Numbered from the stretch's first letter, positions 1 through 12,539 are shown. The stretch is 64,000 nt of DNA from Hymenoscyphus infarciens (GCA_001414345.1 LLCB01000257.1:22462-86461); one strand, 5' to 3'. Numbers and translations: made by a program. Notes: a model not told the origin generated them from the sequence alone.

Positions 1-792
1 TATAACTTATTAGAAACTACTCTAGCCTAATAATCTTAAGCTTTACTTCTCTACTTAATAGCTAACTCCTCTTTCTTAAGATATTATATAACTAAAAGAC
101 TTTATACTCTCTTACTAGAATAAAGCTAATACTTATAACTAAGCTATAGAAATAGATAAATAGTACTAATAAGGTAGAAGACTCTTAGAGTCTATAGATT
201 ACCTTAAAATTAATACTATAACCTTAACTAGTTATACTCTAACTATATATAATAGAGGAGACTATAAGTCCTTAATATAAGTATAATACTAGGTTATAAA
301 AAAAGAACTTAAGAGTATTATAAAAAAGGTACTTACTCTAGTATACTATTAGAAACCCTTTATCTTAAAGAAGTTAGACTCTATTATTAATATTTTAGCT
401 ATTTTAACTATAAGAATATATTATTACTTACTCTAAAAGGATAATAAGATATTTACTATAAATATATATAAAATTAATACTATTATAGCTAATTAAGAGC
501 TAGATATAGCCTCTAATATTACTCTTCCTAATAAGTACTAGAACTTTAAAGAGGTATTTTCTAAGGCTATCTTAGATACTCTTCTATCTTACTAATACTA
601 TAACTATAAGATTAATCTTAAAAGTCTAAACACCTTTAGATATTCCTCTCTATATAAGATATCTATAAAAGAGTTATTAACTATAAAGGAATATATCTTA
701 GAGAATCTCTATAAAAAGTTTATTAAATATAGCTAGTCTCTCTTTACTACTCCTATTTTATTTATAAAGAAAGTAGATAAAAGGCTATATTT
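1..792 (+). pseudogene. Element D pol fragment: upstream region and start of reverse transcriptase
   Basis: About 0.8 kb of very AT-rich sequence with no usable ORF. From roughly 600 to 790 the degenerate translation follows the start of a Gypsy RT: a segment like the ELLTIKEYILENLYKKFI region, then the SLFTTPILFIKK motif that precedes the first RT block. The reading frame resumes at 8635 beyond element A, so this is the same pol gene cut by that insertion. The part before 600 is probably protease and linker sequence, but I cannot prove it. Confidence 0.6.
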
Positions 793-1173
793 TATAATAG
801 TACGCTATTCTAAATTGTCGGCATTCGTAAAACTGCCGATACCTCTATAACTGCTAATACTCTTACGACTTATGAGATAGAAGAGGCTAAAAGAAGTAAG
901 AATTAGATATTATATATTTTGCTTTAAGGTCTTATATATTTAGCTTTAAAGCCCTTATTGTTTTAGTAGCTATATTAGAAAGGACTTAGATATTATTCTT
1001 ATTAGGGCTTAGTAGTCTCTAACCTCTTATATATAGATATTTATACTTAGTATAGAAGAAGAATAGTTTTTCCTTTTCTTCTATATTAGAGCCTAGTATC
1101 TACTTATGTTATTTAGTCTTAAATACACTTCTATATACCTCTTCTCTTATAGTATATATTTCATACTATTATA
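793..1173 (+). repeat. 5' LTR of element A
   Basis: A 381-bp direct repeat, matching 8249-8629 over its whole length with C/T and G/A differences. A TATA-like stretch (about 1030-1048) precedes a sequence at 1054-1076 that is complementary to the region just after the LTR, which marks the likely transcription start and R region. Confidence 0.9.
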
Positions 1174-1197
1174 TAAAAAGGAAAAACTCTTCTTTAC
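1174..1197 (+). other. Putative self-priming primer-binding site of element A
   Basis: Directly after the 5' LTR lies AAAAAGGAAAAACTCTTCTT (1177-1196). Its reverse complement closely matches the LTR segment around 1054-1076 (AAGAAGAATAGTTTTTCC and following T-rich bases). In Tf1/sushi-type retrotransposons the 5' end of the transcript folds back on such a site and primes minus-strand synthesis without a tRNA. Copy B keeps the same complementarity. The assignment is inferred from the pairing. Confidence 0.6.
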
Positions 1198-2029
1198 TAA
1201 TAATAGCCTTTATAATATCTCTTTTAAGCTTATTATTACTCTTTTTATTTCGATTTCGATTTAGCTTAGAATTAGACTATAATAATATATCCTTAAATAG
1301 CTAGAATTCTAGAGATCTCTTAGATAGCTAGTAATACTAGGGTTTAGTGTCTATATAGATAGCTAGTAAAAATCGTATCTTATATATTAAGAGATTAGAA
1401 TACGCTAAGTGTTCTTAAGAATCCTAATAACCCTCTTAGTATAGAGATTACTATATACGATTTAGATAGTTAATAATATAAATAGTTATCTAAAAAACTC
1501 TTAAATCGCCTTCTTTTTATTTCTCTCTTTTTAATATTTAATATATTAGACTTAGAAGCGACCTTAGGTCTCTTCTAAGTTCTACTTTAAAGTATAGAGC
1601 CCCTCTTTAAGGAATAAAGTTAAGTACTTATAGAAAAGTCTCTAACTTAACACTACTTACTAAAGAATAAAAAGTCTTAGAGTAATAAAGGTAAAAGAGT
1701 TACTCTTAGAAGCTAGAGAGATAACTAAAACTTCTCTAATATAGATAAGATATAGAGAGTGATTTAAGCTATAGAGGCTAAAGACTAGGAAAAAGATAAA
1801 AGAATCTAGTAGTAAGATAACTAAATCGCTTAATTAGTAGATTTAGTATAATAGATTAGTAGATACTTACTAGGAAATAATTAGACTCCTTCTTTATACT
1901 CTTCTATTATACTAGACTATCTTTAGATATAAAACTTAACTCTTAATATTCTTCCTTTATAATAATCTACCTTATAATTATAAGCTAAAACCTTACTAAG
2001 AGCCTAATAACCTACTAAAAGTAAAATTA

Positions 2030-2960
2030 TAGAGAAAATTAAACCTTTAAATAATAGTACTTTACTTACTTATAAGTAATAGAAGATATCTATATATAAT
2101 AGACTTTAAGTAAACACTAACTATTACTATATACTTAAAACTTATAAAGCTCTTATTTAGAGGATAACTATAAAACTTGCTAAGAACTACTTAGAGCTTT
2201 AATATAAGTTAGATATAGGTAATATAGCCTTTAAAGATTAATAAGATATAATTAAGCTTTTTAATTCCTACTTCTTAACTAGTTATAAGAAGAAGGATAC
2301 TTAAAATAAATTTTAAGCCTTATAAATAGGTAGAAAGGGTTATATAAGAGAAACCTTTTTAGATTTTAAAGTATACTTCTTAAGTATAGTTATACTTAAA
2401 AGAATACTAAAGTTAGAAAGATTCTACTAGATATAGAATAAGATTATACTATAGCTTTAAGATAGCTCTACTATAGCTAAGAGAGATTAGAATTATAATT
2501 TTAATAAGATAGTAGTATATCTTTTAGCCTTAGATAAAGAGAAGTACTAAAATATAGAGTTATTTATAACTAGTACTATAGCTAAACTAATTAATATAAC
2601 TTTATTATTTAAAAAAATAAGTACTTTTTAATCCTTACTTAGCTTAACTCTAAAACCCTTCTTACTCTTATATAGACTTAATTCTATATCTTAGAAAATT
2701 TTATAAACTCTTAGACTATTTTCTATTAGTAAAAAATTAAAGACTATATTAATAGACTAAGTCTCTATTAATATAAAGTATTACTATTATAATAAGCTTA
2801 GATATTTTAAACCTAATTACTCTAATCTTCTTAATATTAATAAGATAAATAATTAATTTAAAGAAGAATAACCTTTTAAAAAGTACTCTAACTTTAAGCT
2901 AAGTTAGGAGGAAAACGAAGAGGCCTAGGTAAAAATTCCTTCTTAAGCTTATATAATTAT
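2030..2960 (+). pseudogene. Degenerate gag of element A with RIP-altered zinc knuckle
   Basis: The region has no intact frame. At 2779-2820 one frame reads YYYYNKLRYFKPNY. This is exactly the spacing of a CX2CX4HX4C nucleocapsid knuckle with all three Cys and the His replaced by Tyr, as G-to-A or C-to-T changes would do (TGY to TAY, CAY to TAY). The same peptide pattern recurs in copy B at 20,589-20,630. Gag normally packages retrotransposon RNA; this copy cannot. Confidence 0.7.
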
Positions 2961-2999
2961 AACCTAACTAGACTTAATCTTTCTAAGCTTATAAGAGGA

Positions 3000-5900
3000 A
3001 AATAGTTCTTTATAAATACTACTTTTAATATATAAGAATATAGTATTAAATTATAAGCTTTAATAGATATAGAAGTAAATAAGTACCTATTTCTAAATTA
3101 GCCTCTAGCTCTATGTTTATCTAAGATAATAGGTTTAAAGATTTAAAGATTACTATATATAGTATTTATTTATAGATATAATAATAGTACTAAAAGCTAG
3201 GTAACGTAGTTTATATAACTATATTTAAATATTAATAAACGTTATATTCTTAACTATCTCTTTATTATCTTAGACCTTAGATAATAAGACTTAATTATTA
3301 GTAATAAGTAGTTAAACTACTTTAAAGTCCTTCTTAACCTCTTAAAGAGCTAGATTACTTAGCTAGTCGATTACCCCTCGACTCTCTACTTTAGTAAAGA
3401 GATCTTACTTCTACTTTCTAGCTAGAACTAGAAACTCTTTTTAAATCACTAGTTAGATACGAATTAAAGAGAGTATACTATCTAGTAATAAAAAAGACGT
3501 AAAAAGAGTAGACTTATAAATATAGCTAAGCTATTACTCTTATTTATAATAATAACTCCTCTTAAAAATTTAACTTCTAACTCTAGTTTAAAGCCTCTTT
3601 AAACTACTAGTATAGTTTTAAAAAACTAGACTCTATACTCTTTTATTAGTAAAATAAGTACTAACGTTATATACTTTAATATAAAATAACTTGACTTAGA
3701 ATTTTATATAACTAGTATTTATAAGCTAGATTAGATTATTAACGAAAAGTCAGCTTCCTTTTAAAATAATAATAATATAAGGGCTCTAATATAGGCCTAA
3801 CTCCTAAAATATTATTCTTCTTATAAAGACGTATTCTTAAAAGTAGCTTCTAATAAGCTCTCTTCTTACTACGAATATAACTATAAGATTACTTTAAATA
3901 AACTACTTTCTAACTCCTTTTTGCCTCTATATTAATAGTTAACTATAGAGCTTAAAGCTACGAAGGAGTATCTTATAAAGAACCTAGATAAGAGGTTTAT
4001 TATTAATAGTAATAGCTCTTTTACCTCTCTAGTACTCTTTATTAAAAAAGCTAATAGTAATAAGCTATAGTTCTATATTAATTATAAGAAGCTTAATACT
4101 TTAACTTAAAACGATCTTTACTTAATCTCTTAAATTAATAAGCTCTTTTTAAGAATAAGAATAGTTAAAATCTTTACTAAGTTAGATATAAGATAAGCTT
4201 TTTATTATATTTAGATAGACCTTATCTTAGAAGAGATAACTACGTTTAGAATAAGGTATAATATATATAAATATAAGGTCCTTTCTTTTAGACTCTATAA
4301 TAGCTCTACTACTTATTAATATTATATAAATAACGTCTTAATTAATTATCTAGACGACTTCTATATTACTTACTTAGATAATATTTTAATTTATTTAGAC
4401 ACTATTAAAGAATATAAGAAATAAGTTAAGAAGGTTCTAAGTTAGCTTTAAGAAGTAGAACTCTAAGTAGATATTAAGAAAAGCGAATTTAGTATTACTA
4501 GAGTTAAATACTTAGGATTTATCTTAACTATAAAAGGACTCGAAGTTAATCTTAAAAAAGTAGAACCTCTATAGAACTAGGTCTAATCTACTACTATAAT
4601 AGGTATAAAGTCTTATTTAAGGTTTATAGGATTTTATAAATAATTTATTAAAGGTTATACTAAAATTACTAAACCTTTAACTATAATAATACGCTCTTTA
4701 AAGCCTTTTCTATAGATACTTAAATATAATAAAGCCTTTAAAGTATTAAAAACTAGGCTACTTATTATATAAACCTTATACTACTTTGACTTTAATTATA
4801 ATATAAAGGTAGAAATAGACTTCTTAAAAGGAGTAATAATAGGTGTTTTCTTATAATAATATAATAGCCTTTAATACCTTATTAGGTTTTACTTATATAT
4901 CTTAGTTAGCTATAAATTAAACTAAGAGATCTATAATAAAGAACTATCTACTATTATAAAAGCTTTTAAGAAATAGCATTTTAAACTTAAATTATATTAA
5001 AAGTATATTAATATATATTTAGACTATAAATTATTAGAATACTTTATAATAACTAAGCTACTTATAGCTAAGTAAGTCTAATAGATAGAGTTTTTATTAG
5101 ACTTTAACTTTTAAATCTAATTTATATCTAAGAAGAGTAATTAAAAAGTAGATATATTAACTTAATATAAATAAGACTTAAAAACCTATAATTAAGCTAA
5201 ATTAGATAGCTACTTACGTACTCTCTTAAGACCTAATTAGTTAAACCCTTAAATTAATATTAAACTTACTTAGATCTTTTTATAAGAATAGTCTATATCT
5301 CTTAATATAATAGATATTATTCTAGAATTAAGTTTAAATATAATTTAGAAGTTAAAAGAAGATAACCTACGCTCTTTTTAAAAAGAACGTTATAAACTTC
5401 TAAATAGATACTCTATCTTACTAAATAATTTACTTCTTTTTAAGAATTAACTTTATATTTAAAGAAATACTAAACTATATATAAAGCTAATCTAAGAAGT
5501 TTATAACTAAGTATCTAGTACTTACTTAAATATAAAAAAGATATACTAGTTATTAATATAATACAACTACTAGGTTAGACTAAGTTTAGATTATAAGAGG
5601 TATATAGCGAATTATTAAGCTTATAAATACTCTTATCTTCGATAGACTAAGTAATAAGGCTTTCTTTACCCTCTTCTAATACTTAACTATCCTATATAGT
5701 ATTTATATATAGATTTTAAATTATTCTTAAAAGATAAATATAGATTTAACGTTATACTAGTATTTATTAACTAACTTAGAAAGGATTTGCTATTAATACT
5801 CTACTACTCGACTATAGACGCTAAAGGCCTAGCTAAACTCTTTATTTAATAGATTTACTATTTTAGTTACTACTCTAAATCGATTACGTCTAATTAAAGA

Positions 5901-6720
5901 CTTTAATTTATATTATTATTTTAAACTAAATTTTATTAAATAATTAGTATTAAGCTTAAGCTTAGTACTACTTACTATAAATAAATAGATAGATAGATAG
6001 AGATAATAAACTAATATATTAACTAGAGACTAAAGCTCTTTATAAACTACTACTAAGATAACTAGAGTAAATTAATCTCTTTAATAGATAGAGTATAAAT
6101 AACACTTCTATACTTATCTATTAGTATAACCTTTTATTAGCTTAAGTTTAGACTTAACCTAAGGACTTTATAAAACTAGAATATACTAAAGACGTCTATT
6201 TCTTAAGAACATCTTAACTATAATAAAGTAGTAAAAGTAGCTTAATATATATACTCTACTTAGAAGATAGTAAAAGATAATATAAGTAAGGCTTAGAAAA
6301 GAATAAAAGATAGTATAAATTAATATTAAAGAGCTATTAACTAAGATATTAGAGATAAAGTCTACTTATCTATTAAGAATCTCAAGATAAATCGTCTTAG
6401 TTAAAAGCTTATTAAATAGTAGATAAGACCTTTTAAAATACTAGATTATATAAAATACTCTTATAAGCTAAAACTTCTAGAAGGAGTATTAATTTATAAT
6501 GTTTTTACTCTTAATATACTTTTAAAAGATCTAAATACCCTTCTACTAAGATAAGAGGCTCTAAAGCCTTTACTAGATATTATTTAAGATATATAAGAAT
6601 AAAAGGTTTAAGAAATGCTTAATAATAGACTTTTTAAAAGATAGCTATAATACTAGGTAAGATAGGTTAGATATAATTTAGATCCTACTTAGTATCTTAT
6701 AAATAATTTTTAAGGTTTAC
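3000..6720 (+). pseudogene. Degenerate pol of element A (protease, RT, RNase H, integrase, chromodomain)
   Basis: A near-continuous degenerate frame follows the Gypsy order. A VDTG-like protease site near 3060 reads as ID-I-E. The RT block KLDIR-AFYYI lies near 4180-4230. The catalytic YLDD box near 4370-4390 reads YLDN, a GAT-to-AAT change. RNase H keeps NYEIYNKELSTII at about 4920. The integrase motif after SKSITS near 5880 has lost its Asp in the same way, while the downstream E in the IEI-NQYI segment remains. A chromodomain-like tail follows near 6580. Many TAG/TAA stops replace CAG/CAA codons. Clearly dead. Confidence 0.75.
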
Positions 6721-6899
6721 TATATTATTTAAGAGACTTTTATACTAAATATCTAAAATAGCTAAGACTACTCTAACTCCTCTTTAAATAGATTAATATA
6801 TAGGAATTAGATAAGAATTAAGTAAAAGAGTTAATTTATAAAACTCTATTAATACTCTCTAATTCTAGTTACTCTTAATAAAGAACTTATAATAAAAAC

Positions 6900-8248
6900 T
6901 TAAAATAAAACACTAACTAGTAAAAATATTTAAAATTAATAAAGTAAAGAGCTAAGACTAAGTTATTACTAAAACAGGGCTTACTAACCTTCTCTAAGCC
7001 TTAGCCTCTCCTTTCTCTAACTTATTATTCTCCTTCTCACTCTCTTAAGTATAAAGAGCTTAAACCAGCTCTTCCTTTACCTTCTTCTTATAAGTACACT
7101 TCTTACTTTAATAACCTCTTATAACTAGCTTAGAAGGGGACGCTTATAAACTCTTTAAATAAGCCTTAAAGAGAACTCGAACCTAGGTTTAGATAGAGGT
7201 CTTACTCTCTATAATATAGTATAAGAACTATTAAATATTAGTAACTAAAACCTCTCTAATAAATAAAAGGTACTTATAATAACCTTAGTATAAAGTATTT
7301 AAGTCTTCTCTAAAAAGGCGAACTATATCTTTAAACTATTCTTTAGTACTTTTATACTAGTAATAACTAATACCTTATCTAAGGCCTTAGTAGCCTTCTT
7401 AATAGCCCCTTTCTCCTTCTTAAGCTTAAGCTTATTAAACTCCTTCTCTATAAACTATAGTAACTACTTAAGTTAGAACAGATTTAGTATATATTTAGGA
7501 TTAAACTTACTAAGATATATATAGTATTCTACTCTACGTAGTACTTATACTTCTTCAACTTCGGCTTCTTAAAAGCATATATATAATCTCTATTCTAGGA
7601 TTTTACTCAAAGATACTAAATATAGTAGACTTAGTAAGCAGCTAGAAGTATACTAGGAGGACATAAGAGAGGTATTTTACTATATTAGATTAGCTCTAAA
7701 CTAGGCTCGATAAAGGAGGGAAAGACTTACTTTTATATATATAATATATATATATGTTCTAGGATAAAAGTTAGTATATAAGAATATATCTAATTAGAAG
7801 GTATTCTTACTATATATTATTTTAGATAAAAAGAAAAGAAGAAGAGAAGTTAGAATTAGGGAAAAGTCGTCTACTAATATACTACTTATAATAATAGCTA
7901 TTACTTTATAATTATTATTTATTATTTAATAATTACTATTATAATATACAATAATAGTAAGAATATAATAACTCTATAGTAGTGTACCGCTTTCTACCTA
8001 ATAGCTAATAATTAGTCTCTCTTCTATTTATATCTATTATTATATAGTATATAATAGTAAATAAAGAACGATTATCTCTTAAAATAATAGTACTACTAGC
8101 TACTAACTCTACCTTAACTACTAGATACTATAATAGTAAATAAGTTATATTCTTTATAATAAATTATATAAATAATGCTTTAGTTAACCTAATACTATGC
8201 CGATCGATAACCGAAGACTTAAGACGAGTCTTTTTAAAAGAGAGAGAA
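6900..8248. other. Non-pol 3' internal region of element A
   Basis: About 1.3 kb between the chromodomain and the 3' LTR, conserved in copy B at about 24,900-26,216. No sense-strand family is recognisable. Read on the minus strand, 7560-6990 gives a lysine-rich degenerate frame (with stretches like KEFNKLKLKKEK) that is also partly visible in B. It may be an old antisense accessory ORF, but no intact reading frame exists. Confidence 0.35.
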
Positions 8249-8629
8249 TATAATAGTACACTATTCTAAATTATTAGTATTCGTAAAACTACCGATACCT
8301 CTATAACTACTGATACTCCTACGACTTATAAGATAGAAGAGGCTAAAGAGAGTAAGAATCGGATGTTATATATTTCGCTTTAAGGTCTTATATATTTACC
8401 TTTAAAGCCTTTGTTATTTTAGTAGCTATATTAGAAAGGACTCGGATATTATTCTTATTAAGGCTTAGTAGTCTCTAACCTCTTATATATAGATGTTTAT
8501 ACTTAGTATAGAAGAAGAATAGTTTTTCCTTTTCTTTCGTATTAGAGCCTAGTATTTACTTACGTTATTTAGTCTCGAACGCACTCTTATATACCTCTTC
8601 TCCTATAGTATATATTTCGTGCCGTTATA
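8249..8629 (+). repeat. 3' LTR of element A
   Basis: The second 381-bp copy of the A LTR. It is followed immediately by TATTT (8630-8634), which repeats 788-792, and then the RT frame of element D resumes. Confidence 0.9.
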
Positions 8630-10337
8630 TATTTCTATATTAACTTCTAAAAACTTAATAATCTTACTTAAAAAGACTACTATCTATTACCTCTAATTAA
8701 TAAAACACTTATATATATTAGTTAAGCTTATAATTTTACTAAGCTAGATATCTAGTAAGCCTTCTACTATATATAAATAGATCTAGATACTAAGGAATTA
8801 ACTACTTTTTATATCTATTATAGAATATATAAGTATAAGGTCTTACTATTTAGTCTAATAAATAGCTTATCTATCTACTAGTATTATATAAAGAACGTCT
8901 TATTTAACTATCTAGATAACTTCTACTCTACTTATTTAAATAATATTCTTATCTACTTATTAAACGTCTTTAAATATAAAGAGTATATATAAAAAGTCTT
9001 TTAATATTTTAAAGATACTAAGTTATAAGTTAATATTAAGAAGTATAAGTTTAATATTAAGAAGATAAAATATCTTAAGTTTATTATTAATACTAATAGT
9101 ATTAAAGTAGACTCTAAAAAGGTCTTAGTAGTATAGAAATAGTAGGCTCTAGAGATAATAAAAGGCATTTAAAGCTTTCTTAGTTTTTATAACTTCTATT
9201 AAAGGTTTATCTAGAACTATAGTATAATTATAAAGCTCTTAGTATACCTAATATAGAATAATATACTTTTTAATTTTAATAAAGAGTACTAGAAAGCGTT
9301 TAAAGACCTAAAAGTAGTACTTACCTTTATACTAATCCTCTACTACTATTCTTCTAACCTTTCTACTATAATTAAGATAGACGCTTTAAATAGAATTATT
9401 ACTAGAGTATTATAATAATAATAAGTAAATAGAGAATAGTACTCTATAGCCTACTTTAGTAAGACTATATCTCTAGCTAAGTATAACTATAAAATATATA
9501 ATAAAGAGCTACTTACTATTATATACTTACTTATAAAATAGAGACTAGAACTATAAAGTACTTATTTAAAGATCTATATTTATACTAATTATAAGGTGTT
9601 TAAGTACTTTATAACTACTAAGTAACTTACTACCTATTAAGTAAAGTAGGCTAAAGCCTTAGCTAAGTACTATTTTATTATTATATTCTATTTAAGATAT
9701 AAGAATAAGAAGATAGATACTTTAACTTATAAAGTAAATAAGATATACTTATAAAAGGAACTTAAAGAGTAGTACTAGACTTATATACTTCTAATAAAGG
9801 AATAAGTTAATATAAAAGTACTTAAAGACTTAGAAGTTAAAATAAGCTTAATTATACTAGCTCTAGTTAGTAAAGACTACTTCTAAGAATTATTTATACT
9901 TTTAAAATAAATCTACTAAGTAAATAAGGATACTAGAATACTTTAAGCTATATAAGTATAAGCTAAAACTAATACTAATTCCCTATATACTCTAGAGGAA
10001 GGCCTTTTACTTTACTAAGACTACTTAGTAGTACTAGATATAGATATACTAAGAATAGACCTAATTTATAAGGCTTATAATTAAATACTTTTAACTTACC
10101 TAAGAAGGGATAAGACCTACTAAATTCTATGTTTAAGATATATCTAGTAAAATATAAAAGCTAATATTATAAGATATATATAAAACTACTATAAATATAG
10201 AAGAGTAGACGTTTCTTAAGATAAAATACTTAGCTATCTACACCTACTCCTAATACTACTATATATATAGTAATATATAGCTATAGATTTTAAGTCCTTT
10301 CTAGTTAATAAGTATAGTTATAATAATATATTTATAG
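8630..10337 (+). pseudogene. Element D pol: RT, RNase H and start of integrase
   Basis: The degenerate frame continues from the break at 792. It shows an LRFYI-like start, KLDI--AFYYI near 8740-8775, RNase H (KYNYKIYNKELLTII) near 9480, and an integrase core start up to DFKSF-VNKYSYNNIF near 10,290-10,337, where the mini-LTR element interrupts it. Stop codons are frequent and CpA/TpG are depleted. Confidence 0.7.
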
Positions 10338-10450
10338 TATTACAGAAAAAGAGAGGTCTTACGTAACCTCTTTTCTCTATATATATAGTAGAGTTTTCAT
10401 TTTCTAAATTTAAGCTCCTTAGAGCGTTTTTAACCTAAAAATACGTTATA
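10338..10450 (+). repeat. 5' short LTR of the TRIM-like element
   Basis: 113 bp, matching 11,219-11,331 with mostly C/T differences. It contains the near-palindrome AGAGGTCTTACGTAACCTCT. Confidence 0.75.
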
Positions 10451-11218
10451 GTTATAAGCTTAGTTTGTACTTATAGTATACTCTTATAATATCTTATCTT
10501 CTACTTATATATTTAATATTACGATATATTTAGAACGCTCTCCGTTATTAGAGTTAGCGTAATTAACCTCTTCTTAATACTTATATTTAATAAGTACTTA
10601 GAAGCTCTACTACGAGTAAGGCTCTTCTAACTTCGAATACGAGACTCTCTTAACAAGTGCGAATAAGAACTCTCTTAACAAGTGTAGATAGGACTCTTCT
10701 ATAGAACGCTCTTAACTTTGAATATAGTAAAAGCTCTACTTAAGTAGGTATATCTTAATTCAGTAGCTTACTCTCTCGATAAGTTTATATAAGCCTAGCT
10801 ATAAAGCTAGCTACTACTACTCTTAGAGGTGTCTTTAAAACCGGAAGCCTAGTAGCGTACTAGCTACTCTAAGGGGTGCTTGAATACTTTGAATATCTAG
10901 AAGCCTAGTACTCTACGAAGCTAGTATATAATACTAACTACGAGCTACTATATCTTATAAACGCTACCTACTATCTTTACTAAAGCTAGAGCTAATAATA
11001 TATTAGAGTATAAGAGAGGAAGTTAAGTAGGATCTAAGAGTAAGACTTTACTCTTAAGAATATTATCTAGAGAATCGCTGTTTAGGAGTTTAAAGTAATA
11101 TATATAGCTCTATAGGTTTCTCTATAATAGGAATAGAAGGCGATATAGTTAAGAGGTTCTTTTGTAATCTAGTTTAAGTTTATAAGCCTAGGAAGCTGTC
11201 TTCTAGACCTAAGAGGTA

Positions 11219-11331
11219 TATTATAGAAAAAGAGAGGTCTTACGTAACCTCTTTTCCTTATATATATAGCAGAGTTTTTACCTCTTAAATTCAAGCTCCT
11301 TAGAGCGTTTTTAACCTAAAAATACGTTATA
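11219..11331 (+). repeat. 3' short LTR of the TRIM-like element
   Basis: Second copy of the 113-bp terminal repeat. It is preceded by a short purine run (AAGAGG) that could be a polypurine tract and followed by the TATAG target duplication. Confidence 0.75.
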
Positions 11332-11896
11332 TATAGTAATAGACCGCTTATCTAAGTAGTCTATTTTAATACTCTATTATAAGAATATTACTTCTAAATA
11401 GATAGTAAGGTTATAAATTAAACATGTTCTATAATACTATAGAATTCTAGAAAGTATAATATTAGATAAGAGCTCTTACTTTATTACTATGTTTTAGAAA
11501 GAGTTTACTTAAATCCTAGATATTTAGCTTTAACTCTCTATTATAAACTATACTTAAACTAATAGCTAGACTAAGATTATAAATTAATATCTTAATTAGT
11601 ACTTATAACTATATATTAATTATTATTATACTAATTAGTCTAAAATCCTTTTAATAATAGACTATATATAGTTAGTACTACCTTATAATACTATTAGAAT
11701 ATCGCCTTTTAAGTTATAAAAGAGATATATACTAAGAACCTCGTTTAACTAGTAAATACTAGAAATACTAATATAAAAGAATAGCTATTATAAGAAGAGA
11801 CTATAATAGTTATAAAGATAATCTAAGAGGTCTTAGACGTTAGCTAAGTAAATATATTAAAAGCTTAATAAAAGAAGGAATAAGATATAAATAAAT
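11332..11896 (+). pseudogene. Element D integrase, middle part
   Basis: The frame resumes with the IDRLSK motif typical of Gypsy integrase cores and runs to a basic helix-like segment ending near 11,896, where the Mutator-like element is inserted. Stops are present throughout. Confidence 0.6.
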
Positions 11897-11926
11897 GAGT
11901 TACGCTATTCTGTCCTAACGCTAGCA

Positions 11927-12054
11927 GAGGCCCCTGGTATACTAAGAGCGCTACTACGTAATTCGCTCTCTTGTCCTTCTATTCACTCTAGTGGCCCCTG
12001 GTATACTAAGAGCGCTACTACGTGATTCGCTCCCTCGTCCTCTTATTCACTCTA
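11927..12054 (+). repeat. 64-bp tandem duplication inside the left end of the MULE
   Basis: Two adjacent copies (11,927-11,990 and 11,991-12,054) share GGCCCCTGGTATACTAAGAG and the following sequence. They are GC-richer than the surroundings and keep TpG. Subterminal repeats often bind transposase in DNA transposons; that role is only inferred here. Confidence 0.7.
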
Positions 12055-12539
12055 TTAGAAGCGTTTTAAAATCCTTTTATATTATATATATATATTATTA
12101 TATTTCTAAATACTAATACTCTAGAAACTATAGATATAACTTGAATTATTACTTAAAAGTGCCTAATACTTGTAAAATACTTAAATATATACTTAACTAG
12201 TTAAACTAATAAAACTAATAAAAATATTAATATCACTAAAAAGTAGGAATAACCTTAGTTTTACCTTCTTAGAGTATTGTCTAACTTCTAGACATGTTCT
12301 AATAGTAATATATATAGGTACTTATCTTTTCCTTAGAAGGCTAGCCCTCTAAACCCTCTAGTAAGAGGGACACCCTCTTATATCTATCTACTAGAAGTAA
12401 GCGTCTCCTATATATAAAAGTAAATAAAATTTAAGCCTTTTACCTCTTTAATATGAATTGTATTATGTCTATATCTAGTATATCTAAATTAGCTTATAGC
12501 TGAATTTAAATTTGTATCTAAATATGTTAATACTCTCTT

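Larger units (their letters stand above)
793..8629 (+). mobile_element. Element A: full-length Ty3/Gypsy retrotransposon (Tf1/sushi-like), RIP-degraded
   Basis: A 7.84-kb element bounded by two 381-bp LTRs (793-1173 and 8249-8629). It is flanked by the 5-bp target duplication TATTT (788-792 and 8630-8634) inside the RT of element D. In order it carries degenerate gag with a CX2CX4HX4C zinc knuckle (2779-2820), a protease-like region near 3060, RT (about 3950-4700), RNase H (about 4780-5060), integrase (about 5350-6150) and a chromodomain (about 6580-6700). A further ~1.5 kb has no recognisable sense coding before the 3' LTR. LTR ends read TATA...TTATA, most simply RIP products of TGTA...TTACA; the related copy B keeps TGTA at its 5' end. 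It shares organisation and sequence with B. All genes are broken. Confidence 0.9.
10338..11331 (+). mobile_element. TRIM-like mini-LTR element, 994 bp
   Basis: Two direct repeats of 113 bp (10,338-10,450 and 11,219-11,331) enclose 768 bp without a protein-coding frame. The unit is flanked by the 5-bp duplication TATAG (10,333-10,337 and 11,332-11,336) and sits inside the integrase of element D, whose frame continues on both sides. LTR ends read TATTACAG...CGTTATA and would be canonical TG...CA before RIP. Small size, short LTRs and lack of coding fit a terminal-repeat retrotransposon in miniature, a non-autonomous class that borrows proteins from other elements. Its CpA/TpG content is visibly less depleted than that of its host. 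Confidence 0.75.
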
